A stretch of 64,000 bases of DNA from Roseovarius sp. (GTDB taxonomy: Bacteria; Pseudomonadota; Alphaproteobacteria; Rhodobacterales; Rhodobacteraceae). Positions 33,264 to 43,185 of this stretch are shown here, piece by piece (position 1 is the stretch's first letter; each line of letters opens with the position of its first letter). A program made the position numbers and the translations under genes. Below the pieces are notes generated by a model. That model was not told the DNA's origin. It made no database searches and saw only the letters and a list, made by a program, of their open reading frames with translations. The stretch spans positions 1 through 64,000 of the forward strand of contig JAJFIA010000005.1 in NCBI GenBank assembly GCA_021775255.1, written 5' to 3'.

Positions 33264-34999
33264 GCCTTGATCCCATCACCCTTTCGGTGATTCAGGCCGG
33301 TCTGCAACAGGTCTGCGATGAGATGGACCTGAGTTTCAGCCGCGCCGCGTTTTCGCCAGTGATTGCCGAGGCCAATGACCGTTCGGATGGGATATATGAC
33401 GCCCATGATGGCGCGCTGATTGCTCAGGGTGCGGGCGGCTTGCCGGTGTTTGTCGGCACGATGCAATATTCCACCCGCACGCTGATTGCGATGATCGCCG
33501 GGGGCCGCGTGGCCGCGCCAAAACCGGGCGATATTTATATCGTAAATGATCCTTATCTTGGCGGCACACATCTGATGGATGTGCGCTTTGCCCGGCCATA
33601 CTACCGCGCGGGCAAGCTTTATTGCTGGCTTTCCAACACCGGCCACTGGCCCGATACAGGCGGGGCTGTGCCCGGCGGGTTTTCCGCCTCGGCCACGTCC
33701 GTTGAGCAGGAGGGCCTGCGTCTGCCGCCGGTGCGCCTGTTCAAAGAGGGTGTGCTGGATACCGAGATTTACGCCATCATCTGTTCCAACATCCGCGTCG
33801 CCGATCAGCGCATTGGCGATGTGAAGGCACAAGCGGCGGCGCTTGAGCTGGGCGCGGCGGGGCTGGACCGGCTGATGGACCGCTACGGTGACGACACGGT
33901 AACCGAGGCCATCGCCGAGTTGCGCCAACGCGCCGCCACGCAAATGCGGGCGTTTATCGCAGGCATCCCCGAGGGCACGCATAAATCCGTGGCCTGGGTG
34001 GATAGTGACGGCGTGATCAATGAACCGCTTGAGATCCGGCTGGCTGTCACAAGGCAGGTCGATGACCTTTTGTTTGATTTCACCGGCTCCAGCCTGCCCT
34101 GCAAGGGGCCGATGAATTCGGTGCGCGCCACAACGCTCAGCTCGGTCTATCTGGCGATGCGGCATATCTTTCCCGAAGTGCCGATTAGTGCCGGTGCGTT
34201 TGAGCCTTTGCAAGTTACCGGCATTGAGGGCACTTTTCTGGATGCATTATATCCCCGCCCCGTTTCGGGCTGCGCGGCGGAGGTCAGCCAGCGCATTGCT
34301 GAGGCTGTATTCGCGGCTTTGGTCAATGCCCTGCCGGATCGCGTCACAGCCGCGCCTGCGGGTACCAGCGGCAATTTCGCCCTCGGCGGCCATGATCCGG
34401 CGCGTGGCCGCGATTTCGTGATGTACCAGCTTTCGGGCGGTGGCTATGGCGGCAATGCCGATACGGACGGGCTCAGCAATGGCTGCTCGACCATCGGCAT
34501 CTCCAAGGCGCCGCCGGTTGAGATCATGGAGCAGGCCTTTCCGGTGCTCTACCGGCGTTATGCCCTGCGCGAGGGTTCTGGCGGTGCGGGCGCGCAGCGC
34601 GGCGGTTTTGGGCTGGATTATGAGATCGAGCTCAGGCGCGGCGCGGCGCAGGCCAGTTTCGTGATGGATCACGGCCGGTTTGGGCCGCAAGGGGCGCTGG
34701 GCGGTGCCGATGGCGCGTGTAATGAGGTGACGGTCTGGCAGGCGGGCAAGCCCTACACGCCCGAACATCTGTCGAAAGAGCAGGATATTCCCCTCAGGCC
34801 CGGTGACCGGGTTCGGGTAAAAACCCCCGGCGGCGGCGGCTATGGGGATCCGTTCATGCGCGACCCGCAAAAGGTCGCCAATGATGTGGCTTTGGGGCGG
34901 TACTCATGCGATGAGGCGCGCGAATTGTTTGGGGTGATTTTGAAAGGTGCCGAGGTGGATATTGCGGCTACGGCTGCCCATCGCGAGGCCGGCACGTAA
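33260..34999 (+). CDS. hyuB: hydantoinase B/oxoprolinase family protein
   Basis: DPITLSVIQAGLQQVCDEMDLSFSRAAFSPVIAEANDRSDG, NDPYLGGTHLMDV, PGGGGYGDP; overlaps hyuA stop. Confidence 0.93.
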   Translation: MSLDPITLSVIQAGLQQVCDEMDLSFSRAAFSPVIAEANDRSDGIYDAHDGALIAQGAGGLPVFVGTMQYSTRTLIAMIAGGRVAAPKPGDIYIVNDPYLGGTHLMDVRFARPYYRAGKLYCWLSNTGHWPDTGGAVPGGFSASATSVEQEGLRLPPVRLFKEGVLDTEIYAIICSNIRVADQRIGDVKAQAAALELGAAGLDRLMDRYGDDTVTEAIAELRQRAATQMRAFIAGIPEGTHKSVAWVDSDGVINEPLEIRLAVTRQVDDLLFDFTGSSLPCKGPMNSVRATTLSSVYLAMRHIFPEVPISAGAFEPLQVTGIEGTFLDALYPRPVSGCAAEVSQRIAEAVFAALVNALPDRVTAAPAGTSGNFALGGHDPARGRDFVMYQLSGGGYGGNADTDGLSNGCSTIGISKAPPVEIMEQAFPVLYRRYALREGSGGAGAQRGGFGLDYEIELRRGAAQASFVMDHGRFGPQGALGGADGACNEVTVWQAGKPYTPEHLSKEQDIPLRPGDRVRVKTPGGGGYGDPFMRDPQKVANDVALGRYSCDEARELFGVILKGAEVDIAATAAHREAGT

Positions 35000-35026
35000 G
35001 AGCCGGACGAGCAGGCCCGCCAAAAG

Positions 35027-35056
35027 AAAAGGCCGGTGCGCAATGCCCCGGCCTTT
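35027..35056. terminator. bidirectional hairpin terminator between convergent hyuB and the AGCS gene
   Basis: aaaaggccgg-tgcgcaatgc-cccggccttt. Confidence 0.75.
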
Positions 35057-35077
35057 CCCGTTCGTATCAGAAATCCC

Positions 35078-36622
35078 TTATTGGAATTTCTTGATCTCAC
35101 CGGTTTTCAGACGGCCAAGATAGCTGTCCAATTCGCGCTTGACGATTGGCATCAGCATGTAAAGCCCGGTGATATTGACCACCGCCATGGCAAAGATCGC
35201 CGCATCCGAGAAGTCGATGACCGGGCCAAGGCTGGCGGCGGCACCGATGATGACAAAGATGCAGAAGATGATCTTGAACACCAGTTCTTTGGTATGTCCT
35301 TCGCCAAACAGATATGTCCAGGCCTTGAGACCATAATAAGACCAACTGATCATGGTGGAAAAGGCAAACAGGATCACCGCGATCGCCAGAATATATTTGA
35401 ACCAGCCAAAGGACGCCGAGAATGCAGCCGATGTCAGGGCCACGCCCTTGTTGCCGTCAATCGTCTGGATGGTTTGGCCGCCTTCGTCCAGTATATAAAG
35501 GCCGGTATTTGGGTCGGCAACCAGTTGACCGGTGATGATAATCACCAGCGCTGTCATGGTACAGATCACAACGGTATCAATGAACGGCTCCAGCAACGAG
35601 ACGAAACCCTCGGTGATCGGCTCTTTGGTGCGCACCGCCGAGTGGGCAATCGCCGCCGAGCCAACGCCCGCCTCATTCGAGAAGGCCGCGCGTTTGAAGC
35701 CCTGAATAAGCGCCCCGACAACACCGCCCGCAACGCCAAGCCCGGTAAAGGCCCCAGAGAATATCTGGCCAAAGGCCCAGCCGATTTTGTCATAGTTCAT
35801 CAAGATGATGATCAAAGCAGCACCAACATAAAGAACCCCCATGAAAGGCACAACTTTCTCTGTCACTTTGGCAATGGATTGCAGGCCGCCAACGATCACG
35901 GCAAAAACGATACCGGCAAAGACAACGCCGGTGATCCAGCCGGGATAATTCCCCACAACATTGGTGATCTGGGCATGCGCCTGATTGGCCTGGAACATGT
36001 TGCCACCGCCCAGCGCCCCAAGAATACAGAAGATCGAGAACAGAATCGCCAGGAATTTACCACCCGGCAGGCCGCGTTCCTTGAAGCCCTTGGTCAGGTA
36101 ATACATCGGGCCGCCCGATACGGTGCCATCTTCATATTCATTGCGGTATTTCACGCCCAGCGTACATTCGGTGAATTTCGATGCCATGCCCATCAGGCCC
36201 GCAAGGATCATCCAGAATGTGGCCCCCGGGCCCCCGATGCCCACGGCCACCGCCACACCGGCGATATTGCCAAGGCCCACGGTGCCCGACAGCGCCGTTG
36301 CCAACGCCTGAAAGTGGCTGACCTCACCGGCATCATTGGGATCGGAATAATCGCCCTTCACCAATGAAATCGAATGCGGGAAGGCACGGAATTGGATGAA
36401 CATGAAGTAAAATGTGAAAATTGTGGCCGCAACCACCAGCCAGGCCACGATCCATGGGAAGGATGTGCCGGGAAACGGGCTGAAGATGAAATTGACAAAC
36501 CAGCCGGTTGCGCTGGAGAATTTGGCGTTCACCTTCTCATCCAGTGTTTGCGCCAGTGCCGGAGCGCTGGTCATTGCCAGCCCGGCCGCGGCCATTGCCG
36601 CATATTTTAATGTGCGTTTCAT
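35078..36622 (-). CDS. AGCS family sodium:alanine/glycine symporter
   Basis: GNIAGVAVAVGIGGPGATFWMILAGLMGMASKFTECTLGVKYR, AFSNEAGVGSAAIAHSAV; signal-peptide-like N-terminus MKRTLKYAAMAAAGLAMTSAPALAQ. Confidence 0.93.
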   Translation of the reverse strand: MKRTLKYAAMAAAGLAMTSAPALAQTLDEKVNAKFSSATGWFVNFIFSPFPGTSFPWIVAWLVVAATIFTFYFMFIQFRAFPHSISLVKGDYSDPNDAGEVSHFQALATALSGTVGLGNIAGVAVAVGIGGPGATFWMILAGLMGMASKFTECTLGVKYRNEYEDGTVSGGPMYYLTKGFKERGLPGGKFLAILFSIFCILGALGGGNMFQANQAHAQITNVVGNYPGWITGVVFAGIVFAVIVGGLQSIAKVTEKVVPFMGVLYVGAALIIILMNYDKIGWAFGQIFSGAFTGLGVAGGVVGALIQGFKRAAFSNEAGVGSAAIAHSAVRTKEPITEGFVSLLEPFIDTVVICTMTALVIIITGQLVADPNTGLYILDEGGQTIQTIDGNKGVALTSAAFSASFGWFKYILAIAVILFAFSTMISWSYYGLKAWTYLFGEGHTKELVFKIIFCIFVIIGAAASLGPVIDFSDAAIFAMAVVNITGLYMLMPIVKRELDSYLGRLKTGEIKKFQ

Positions 36623-36647
36623 TATACTATCCCTGTTGTTTTTCATT

Positions 36648-37082
36648 TTATGGCACGACGGTGCAGGGCACCGGTGCTGTTTGTACAAGTGAGCTCGCAA
36701 CCGAGCCAAAGATCCGCGTGCCAAGCCCGCCATCGCCATCGCGGCCAACCACGATTTGCACGGCGCCACTTTCCTTGCAGATGTCGCAAAGCGTGTTGGC
36801 GATATGGCCGTATTTGATTTTGGTTTCCACGCCAATACCGCTCTGCGAAAGGCGCTTTTTCACCGGATCAATTATGGCCTCTTCAGCACGGGCCAGCTCT
36901 TCGCCCCGGCGCTTATGGCGCTCTTCCAGCTCTTTTGGGGTCAAAAACGAATAGGGTGACCATTCCAGAACATGCGCAATAAGAACTGATCCGCCCTGAT
37001 TTTTGGCCCGATCAACAGCGAAATCCAGCGCCCGTATGGACGCTTCGCTGCCGTCATAGCCGACGACAAATTTACCCGACAT
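36648..37082 (-). CDS. universal stress protein family
   Basis: FVVGYDGSEASIRALDFAVDRA, IVVGRDGDGGLGTRIFGSVASSLVQTAPVPCTVVP. Confidence 0.92.
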   Translation of the reverse strand: MSGKFVVGYDGSEASIRALDFAVDRAKNQGGSVLIAHVLEWSPYSFLTPKELEERHKRRGEELARAEEAIIDPVKKRLSQSGIGVETKIKYGHIANTLCDICKESGAVQIVVGRDGDGGLGTRIFGSVASSLVQTAPVPCTVVP

Positions 37083-37239
37083 AGTATATACTCCTTCGGT
37101 TTCAATTCACGCGCCAAAATTGTGGTGCGTGGTTCATAATAACATGGATTGTGAAAGAAATATTCTTTTTTATGCTTGCGAAAATTCGGAAATATTTGTA
37201 AATATTGCTGTATTATTATAATTATCAGGAAAATTTCCG

Positions 37240-37707
37240 ATGAATGGCATAGATATAAAAATTCTTTCCATTCTACAGCAGAATGGTCAGCTATCCATGG
37301 CAAGGCTGTCTGAGCAGGTGGGGTTATCGCTGTCGGCCTGTCACAGGCGGGTCAAACTGCTTGAGGCAAACGGAATTATTTCAAATTACACGGCCCGCCT
37401 TGATCGCAAGGCCATCGGCCTGGAATTGCAGGTTTTCATTGAGATCAAGCTTGGCTCGCACAGCAAAGATGATAACGCCGCGTTCGAGTCGGCCATTCTT
37501 GCCATGCCGGATGTGCTGGAATGCCATCTTATTTCCGGTGATTTTGATTATCTGATGCGGGTGGCGGTCAGTGGCCCCTCGGATTATGAGGATTTTTACC
37601 GCAATCGCCTGTCGCAAATTCCCGCGGTGGCGCAGATCAAGACCCTTATGAGCGTTTCAACCCTCAAGGAGTTTCAGGGGTATAACCTGAAATATCTGGA
37701 AGCCTGA
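37240..37707 (+). CDS. Lrp/AsnC family transcriptional regulator
   Basis: IDIKILSILQQNGQLSMARLSEQVGLSLSACHRRVKLLEANGIISNYTARLD. Confidence 0.95.
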   Translation: MNGIDIKILSILQQNGQLSMARLSEQVGLSLSACHRRVKLLEANGIISNYTARLDRKAIGLELQVFIEIKLGSHSKDDNAAFESAILAMPDVLECHLISGDFDYLMRVAVSGPSDYEDFYRNRLSQIPAVAQIKTLMSVSTLKEFQGYNLKYLEA

Positions 37708-37736
37708 CGTGATAACATGCCGGTTTATTCCGCGCT

Positions 37737-38135
37737 TCACAACCAGTCGCGCAGGATCGGGATCAGCGGCAGATCGGCGGCAGGCATCGGATAGTTTTTC
37801 AGATCCTGCACCCGAACCCATTTCAACGCCTGCCCTTCCCGGCCCTGCGGATTGCCCTGCCATTTGCGACAGGCAAAAACCGGCATCAGCAGATGAAAAT
37901 CCTCATATTGGTGGCTGGCGAATGTCAAAGGGGCAAGGCAACTGGCCCAGGTATCAATCCCAAGCTCCTCATCAAGCTCGCGGATCAGGGCGGCCTCGGG
38001 CGTCTCACCGGGCTGTACCTTGCCACCGGGAAATTCCCACAGGCCGGCCATGGGTTTGCCCGCAGGGCGCTCGGCCAGCAACAGGCGGCCATCCACGTCA
38101 ATCAGCGCAACCGCAGACACCAGAACGGTTTTCAT
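37737..38135 (-). CDS. mutT: MutT-type (Nudix) 8-oxo-dGTP diphosphatase
   Basis: Nudix box GGKVQPGETPEAALIRELDEELGI. Confidence 0.93.
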   Translation of the reverse strand: MKTVLVSAVALIDVDGRLLLAERPAGKPMAGLWEFPGGKVQPGETPEAALIRELDEELGIDTWASCLAPLTFASHQYEDFHLLMPVFACRKWQGNPQGREGQALKWVRVQDLKNYPMPAADLPLIPILRDWL

Positions 38136-39364
38136 GAGCGGTAATCAGCGTTGATCGAAATATATCCATGGGTCAGATCGCAAGTCCAGACCCGCGCAGT
38201 GCCGCCCCCGAGGCCAAGATCAACCGAGATGACAAGCTCTTGATTTTTCATGTATTCAGCCGCCTGATCCTCGTCATAATCAGGATCAACCCAGCCCTCA
38301 CGCGCCACCAGAATATCGCCAAACCAGATCGAGATGGTATCGCGGTCGGCCCGCGCCCCGGATTTGCCGATGGCCATGACAATCCGGCCCCAATTCGGAT
38401 CCTCACCCGCCAGGGCGGTTTTGACCAGCGGCGAATTGGCGATTGAAAGCGCGTGAATTCTGGCCTCATTATCGCTTGCGGCTCCGGTCACGGCGACCTC
38501 GACAAATTTCGTGGCCCCCTCGCCATCGCGCACCACCTGATGCGCCAGATCAAGCATCACATTGCGCAGGGCCTCAAGAAACAGAATGCTGGTTTCCGTC
38601 ACCTCAACGCCCGAGGCCCCGGTGGCGGCCACAAGCAATGTGTCAGAGGTTGAGGTATCGCTATCCACGGTGATGCAGTTGAAGGTTTTGCGGTTGAGCG
38701 CGCTGACCATGGATTGCAGCACCGGCTGTTCAATCCGGGCATCGGTGAAGATATAGACAAGCATCGTTGCCATATCCGGCGCAATCATGCCCGAGCCTTT
38801 GGCGATGCCCGCAATCCGCACCTCCTGCCCGCTGATCTTGAGAATGGTGCCGGAACCTTTGGCAAAAGTATCGGTGGTTCTGATGGCATTTGCCGCGTCT
38901 TCAATGGCATCGGCGCTCAGCGATCGGGCAAGCGCATCCAGTTTGGCGGTGATGCGGTCATGCGGCAGCGGCTCGCCGATCACGCCGGTGGAGGATGAAA
39001 ACACCCGCGATTCAGGCAGATCAAGGGCGCGCGCCACGGCTTTGGTCACCGCATAGGTGGCTTGGGTGCCGTTTTTACCGGTAAAGGCATTGGCATTGCC
39101 CGAATTCACGATGATCGCCGCCGCTGCATCAGAATTGCCCGCGCCAATCTTGGCCTGACAATCCAGCACCGCCGCCGAACGGGTGGCGGATTTGGTGAAA
39201 ACTCCGGCCATTGCCGTGCCCGGATCAAGCCGGGCCAGCATGACATCCTTGCGCCCGGCATAGCGCACCCCCGCTTCAACGCAGGCAAAACTCACCCCGC
39301 CAATAACCGGCAGGGTGGGAAAGGATTTTGGGGCCAGCGGGGAAATTGGCGGCGCATCACCCAT
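38132..39364 (-). CDS. argJ: bifunctional glutamate N-acetyltransferase/amino-acid acetyltransferase
   Basis: IIVNSGNANAFTG, GKGSGMIAPDMATML-like AKGSGMIAPDMATMLVYIFTDA, GEDPNWGRI. Confidence 0.96.
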   Translation of the reverse strand: MGDAPPISPLAPKSFPTLPVIGGVSFACVEAGVRYAGRKDVMLARLDPGTAMAGVFTKSATRSAAVLDCQAKIGAGNSDAAAAIIVNSGNANAFTGKNGTQATYAVTKAVARALDLPESRVFSSSTGVIGEPLPHDRITAKLDALARSLSADAIEDAANAIRTTDTFAKGSGTILKISGQEVRIAGIAKGSGMIAPDMATMLVYIFTDARIEQPVLQSMVSALNRKTFNCITVDSDTSTSDTLLVAATGASGVEVTETSILFLEALRNVMLDLAHQVVRDGEGATKFVEVAVTGAASDNEARIHALSIANSPLVKTALAGEDPNWGRIVMAIGKSGARADRDTISIWFGDILVAREGWVDPDYDEDQAAEYMKNQELVISVDLGLGGGTARVWTCDLTHGYISINADYRS

Positions 39365-39366
39365 GG

Positions 39367-40224
39367 TTAATTCTCCATAAGATCAGTTTTATTGACAATC
39401 TCAGGATCAAGCCCTTCAAACTCAGGCTGTTCAATGTCGGCGGCTTTTGTCAGTTTTTCTACGTAACCGTCAAACGCAGCCCTGCGCAGTTCCTCTTCAA
39501 GGGCATCGCGAACCTGATCAAGCTCGGGGCTTTGCTTGGTGCGGGTTTCCTTCAGCAAAATCACATGCCAGCCAAATTCAGACTGAACCGGAGGCGATAT
39601 CTCATCAGGTTTCAGCGCCGCCACCGCATCAAAAAACGGCTCAACCATCATCCCCTCACTGAACCAGCCAAGATCACCCCCCTGCGCGCCCGACGGCCCG
39701 GTAGATTTTTCCTTTGCCAGGGTGGCAAAATCGGCCCCGCCATTCAGCTCTTCTATCAGGGCTTTGGCCTCATCTTCGGTATCAACAAGGATATGGGCGG
39801 CGCTGTATTCTATGCCCTGCCCGCTATTCAGGTATTGTTCTTCATAGGCTTTTTGCAGTTGTTCATCGGTGATCGGTTCCCCCATCACACGCTCAATCAC
39901 TGTTCTGGCATAAACGCCCCGGCGCTCATTTTCCACTGTCATCTGGTATATCAGTGGCAGATCGCCTTCAAAAGATTGCATCAGCAATGTTTGCTGGATC
40001 AGTTGCTCAAGTATGCCATCATACAGGATATTTGCCGGAACCTGATCATATTGCGGCGGCAGGCTGTTGCGCAACGCGATCATATGGCCAAGGGTGATTT
40101 CGGTGCCGTCAACCGTGGCCATGACGGTCCCTGCGGTCAGCGTTTCCTCGGCCTGCGCCGGCAAGGCCAGCGATAACGTGGCAGCAAGGGCAAATGTAGC
40201 AAGTGATTTGATGCGAATGAACAT
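39367..40224 (-). CDS. parvulin-type peptidylprolyl isomerase
   Basis: Signal peptide; SAAHILVDTEDEAKALIEELNGGADFATLAKEKSTGPSGAQGGDLGWFSEGMMVEPF. Confidence 0.93.
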   Translation of the reverse strand: MFIRIKSLATFALAATLSLALPAQAEETLTAGTVMATVDGTEITLGHMIALRNSLPPQYDQVPANILYDGILEQLIQQTLLMQSFEGDLPLIYQMTVENERRGVYARTVIERVMGEPITDEQLQKAYEEQYLNSGQGIEYSAAHILVDTEDEAKALIEELNGGADFATLAKEKSTGPSGAQGGDLGWFSEGMMVEPFFDAVAALKPDEISPPVQSEFGWHVILLKETRTKQSPELDQVRDALEEELRRAAFDGYVEKLTKAADIEQPEFEGLDPEIVNKTDLMEN

Positions 40225-40417
40225 GGATATTTCCTTTGTAGATACCGGGTAGATTATTGCATGGGTGCGCGGCGTTGACACTCTTCCACCAGCCCCTTAC
40301 ATCGCCTTAGGATAAAGGCAAAACAGACAGCCTGCACCTGTTGTAGAATGGTAGGACAGAGGGGGCAAGCAGTTGTGCCCCGGATCAGTGATCAAATAAA
40401 GCGGAGCGGATAAAAGC

Positions 40418-43105
40418 ATGCTGGGAATAGGAACCGTCGCCAAAAAGATATTTGGCACCCCAAATGACCGCAAGGTCAAGGCAACGCGCCCGCTGGTTGA
40501 ACAAATCAACGCACTTGAGCCGGATTTCAAAGCCCTCAGCGATGACGCCCTGATTGAAAAAACCGAAGAATTCCGCAAACGTGTGGCCGAGGGCGAAAGC
40601 CTGGATGCGCTGCTGCCCGAGGCCTTTGCAAATTGCCGTGAGGCCGCGCACCGGGCGCTGGGCCTGCGGGCGTTTGACGTACAGCTCATGGGCGGGATTT
40701 TCCTGCATCAGGGCAACATAGCCGAGATGAAAACCGGCGAGGGCAAAACCCTTGTGGCCACTTTTCCGGCCTATCTCAATGCCCTGACGGGCAAGGGCGT
40801 GCATATTGTCACGGTCAATGATTATCTGGCCAAACGTGATGCGGATTGGATGGGCAAGGTCTATGCCGCTCTTGGCCTGAGCACCGGGGTTGTCTATCCG
40901 CAGCAGCCCGAGGGCGAAAAAAAGGCCGCCTATGGCGCCGATATTACCTATGCCACCAATAACGAGCTGGGCTTTGATTATCTGCGCGACAACATGAAAT
41001 CCGAACTGCGCAACATGAATCAACGCGCGCATAACTATGCCATCGTCGATGAGGTTGACAGCATCCTGATTGATGAGGCCCGCACGCCGCTGATCATTTC
41101 CGGCCCGGCCGAAGACCGAAGCGAGCTTTACATCTCAATTGATGATCTGATCCCCGAACTGTCGGAAGAGCATTTCACCCTGGATGAGAAAACCCGCAAC
41201 GTGACCTTCACCGATGAAGGCATTGATGTTCTGGAAAGCCTGCTGCGCCAGCGCGGCCAGTTGGATGAAGAGCAAACCCTTTATGATCCCGAAAGCACCA
41301 CGCTGGTGCATCACGTCAATCAGGGCCTGCGCGCCCACAAGCTTTTTGCCCGCGACAAGGATTATATCGTGCGCGATGGCGAGGTGGTGCTGATTGATGA
41401 ATTCACCGGCCGGATGATGCCGGGGCGACGCCTGTCAGAGGGGCTGCATCAGGCGATCGAAGCCAAGGAAGGCGTTGATATTCAGCCCGAAAACACCACC
41501 ATGGCGCAGGTTACATTCCAGAATTATTTCCGGCTGTATGATAAATTATCAGGCATGACCGGCACCGCCCTGACCGAGGCCGAGGAATTTGGCGAAATTT
41601 ACGGCCTTGGCGTGGTCGAAGTGCCCACCAACAAGCCGATCACGCGGGCCGATGAGCATGATGCGATTTTCCGCTCGGTCAAAGACAAATACAACGAGAC
41701 CCTGATTTCTATCAAAGAGGCGCATGAGAAAGGACAGCCGACGCTTGTGGGCACCACCTCCATTGAGAAATCCGAGATCATAAGCAAAATGCTGACCGAG
41801 GCAGGGCTGGAACATAATGTCCTGAACGCCCGTCAACACGAAAAAGAAGCCCAGATCATTGCCGATGCAGGCAAGTTTGGCGCGATCACAATCGCCACCA
41901 ACATGGCCGGACGCGGCACCGATATTCAGTTGGGCGGCAATGTCGATTTGAAGGTGCTTGAGGCACTTGATGCCGATCCCGATGCCGATCCCGAAGCGCT
42001 GCGTGCCCGGATCGAGGCCGAACATGCCGATGAAAAGAAAAATGTGATCGAGGCCGGCGGGCTGTTTGTTCTGGCCACCGAGCGCCATGAAAGCCGCCGG
42101 ATTGACAATCAGTTGCGTGGCCGTTCGGGCCGTCAGGGCGATCCGGGGAAATCTGCGTTTTACCTCAGCCTTGAAGATGATCTGATGCGCATTTTCGGCT
42201 CGGAGCGGCTGGAAAAAGTGCTGACGACGCTGGGCATGAAAGAGGGCGAGGCGATCATCCACCCCTGGATCAATAAATCCCTTGAACGGGCGCAGGCCAA
42301 GGTTGAGGGGCGCAATTTTGACATCCGCAAACAACTGCTGAAATTCGATGACGTGATGAATGATCAGCGCAAGGTGATCTTCAAGCAACGCCTTGACATC
42401 ATGCGCGCTGATGATCTTTCAAACATTGTGAAGGACATGCGCAATGAGGTGATTGACGATCTTATTGATCAATATATGCCTGAAAAAACCTATGCGGATC
42501 AATGGGATACCCAAGGGCTTTATGCGGCAGTGATCGAGCGGCTGGGCATGGACCTGCCGGTCATTGCCTGGGCCGAGGAAGAGGGCGTTGATGATGAGAT
42601 CATCATCGAGCGGCTGGAAAATGCCGCCGATGAGATGATGGCGCAAAAGGCGGCTGAATTTGGCCCCGAAAACATGCGCATGATCGAAAAGCAGTTTCTG
42701 TTGCAGACTATTGACAGCAAATGGCGCGAGCATCTTTTAACGCTTGAACATCTGCGCAATGTTGTGGGCTTTCGCGGCTATGCCCAGCGTGATCCGCTTA
42801 ATGAATATAAAAATGAGGCCTTCCAGCTATTTGAAATCATGCTGGATGGGTTGCGCCAGGATGTGACGCAGCAACTGTCACAAATCCGCCCGCCTACGGA
42901 AGAGGAAATGCAGGTTGCGCTGCAACAACAGGCAGCACAGGCAGCACAGACAGCCATGGAAACGGCACCCGCCGGTGATCCGGCAAATGCAGCGGATGGG
43001 TTTGACGAGGATGATCCGGCAACCTGGGGAAATCCCGGCCGCAATGAAAAATGCCCCTGTGGATCAGGGCAGAAATTCAAACATTGCCATGGGCGGCTGG
43101 CCTGA
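40418..43105 (+). CDS. secA: preprotein translocase subunit SecA
   Basis: [40 protein letters not shown]-terminal zinc motif [14 protein letters not shown]. Confidence 0.99.
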   Translation: MLGIGTVAKKIFGTPNDRKVKATRPLVEQINALEPDFKALSDDALIEKTEEFRKRVAEGESLDALLPEAFANCREAAHRALGLRAFDVQLMGGIFLHQGNIAEMKTGEGKTLVATFPAYLNALTGKGVHIVTVNDYLAKRDADWMGKVYAALGLSTGVVYPQQPEGEKKAAYGADITYATNNELGFDYLRDNMKSELRNMNQRAHNYAIVDEVDSILIDEARTPLIISGPAEDRSELYISIDDLIPELSEEHFTLDEKTRNVTFTDEGIDVLESLLRQRGQLDEEQTLYDPESTTLVHHVNQGLRAHKLFARDKDYIVRDGEVVLIDEFTGRMMPGRRLSEGLHQAIEAKEGVDIQPENTTMAQVTFQNYFRLYDKLSGMTGTALTEAEEFGEIYGLGVVEVPTNKPITRADEHDAIFRSVKDKYNETLISIKEAHEKGQPTLVGTTSIEKSEIISKMLTEAGLEHNVLNARQHEKEAQIIADAGKFGAITIATNMAGRGTDIQLGGNVDLKVLEALDADPDADPEALRARIEAEHADEKKNVIEAGGLFVLATERHESRRIDNQLRGRSGRQGDPGKSAFYLSLEDDLMRIFGSERLEKVLTTLGMKEGEAIIHPWINKSLERAQAKVEGRNFDIRKQLLKFDDVMNDQRKVIFKQRLDIMRADDLSNIVKDMRNEVIDDLIDQYMPEKTYADQWDTQGLYAAVIERLGMDLPVIAWAEEEGVDDEIIIERLENAADEMMAQKAAEFGPENMRMIEKQFLLQTIDSKWREHLLTLEHLRNVVGFRGYAQRDPLNEYKNEAFQLFEIMLDGLRQDVTQQLSQIRPPTEEEMQVALQQQAAQAAQTAMETAPAGDPANAADGFDEDDPATWGNPGRNEKCPCGSGQKFKHCHGRLA

Positions 43106-43185
43106 AGCGCACTCTGTGGTTGAATGTTCCTGCCAATAGCCCGAGTATCACCGGAAAGAAATTCGCATTATCCGGGGTCTGCCCT

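Noticed and set aside
33125-34213. 362-aa minus-strand ORF opposite hyuA/hyuB
   Set aside because: Antisense shadow of conserved hydantoinase genes.
35036-36367. 443-aa plus-strand ORF opposite the AGCS symporter
   Set aside because: Antisense shadow; highly charged, no domain signature.
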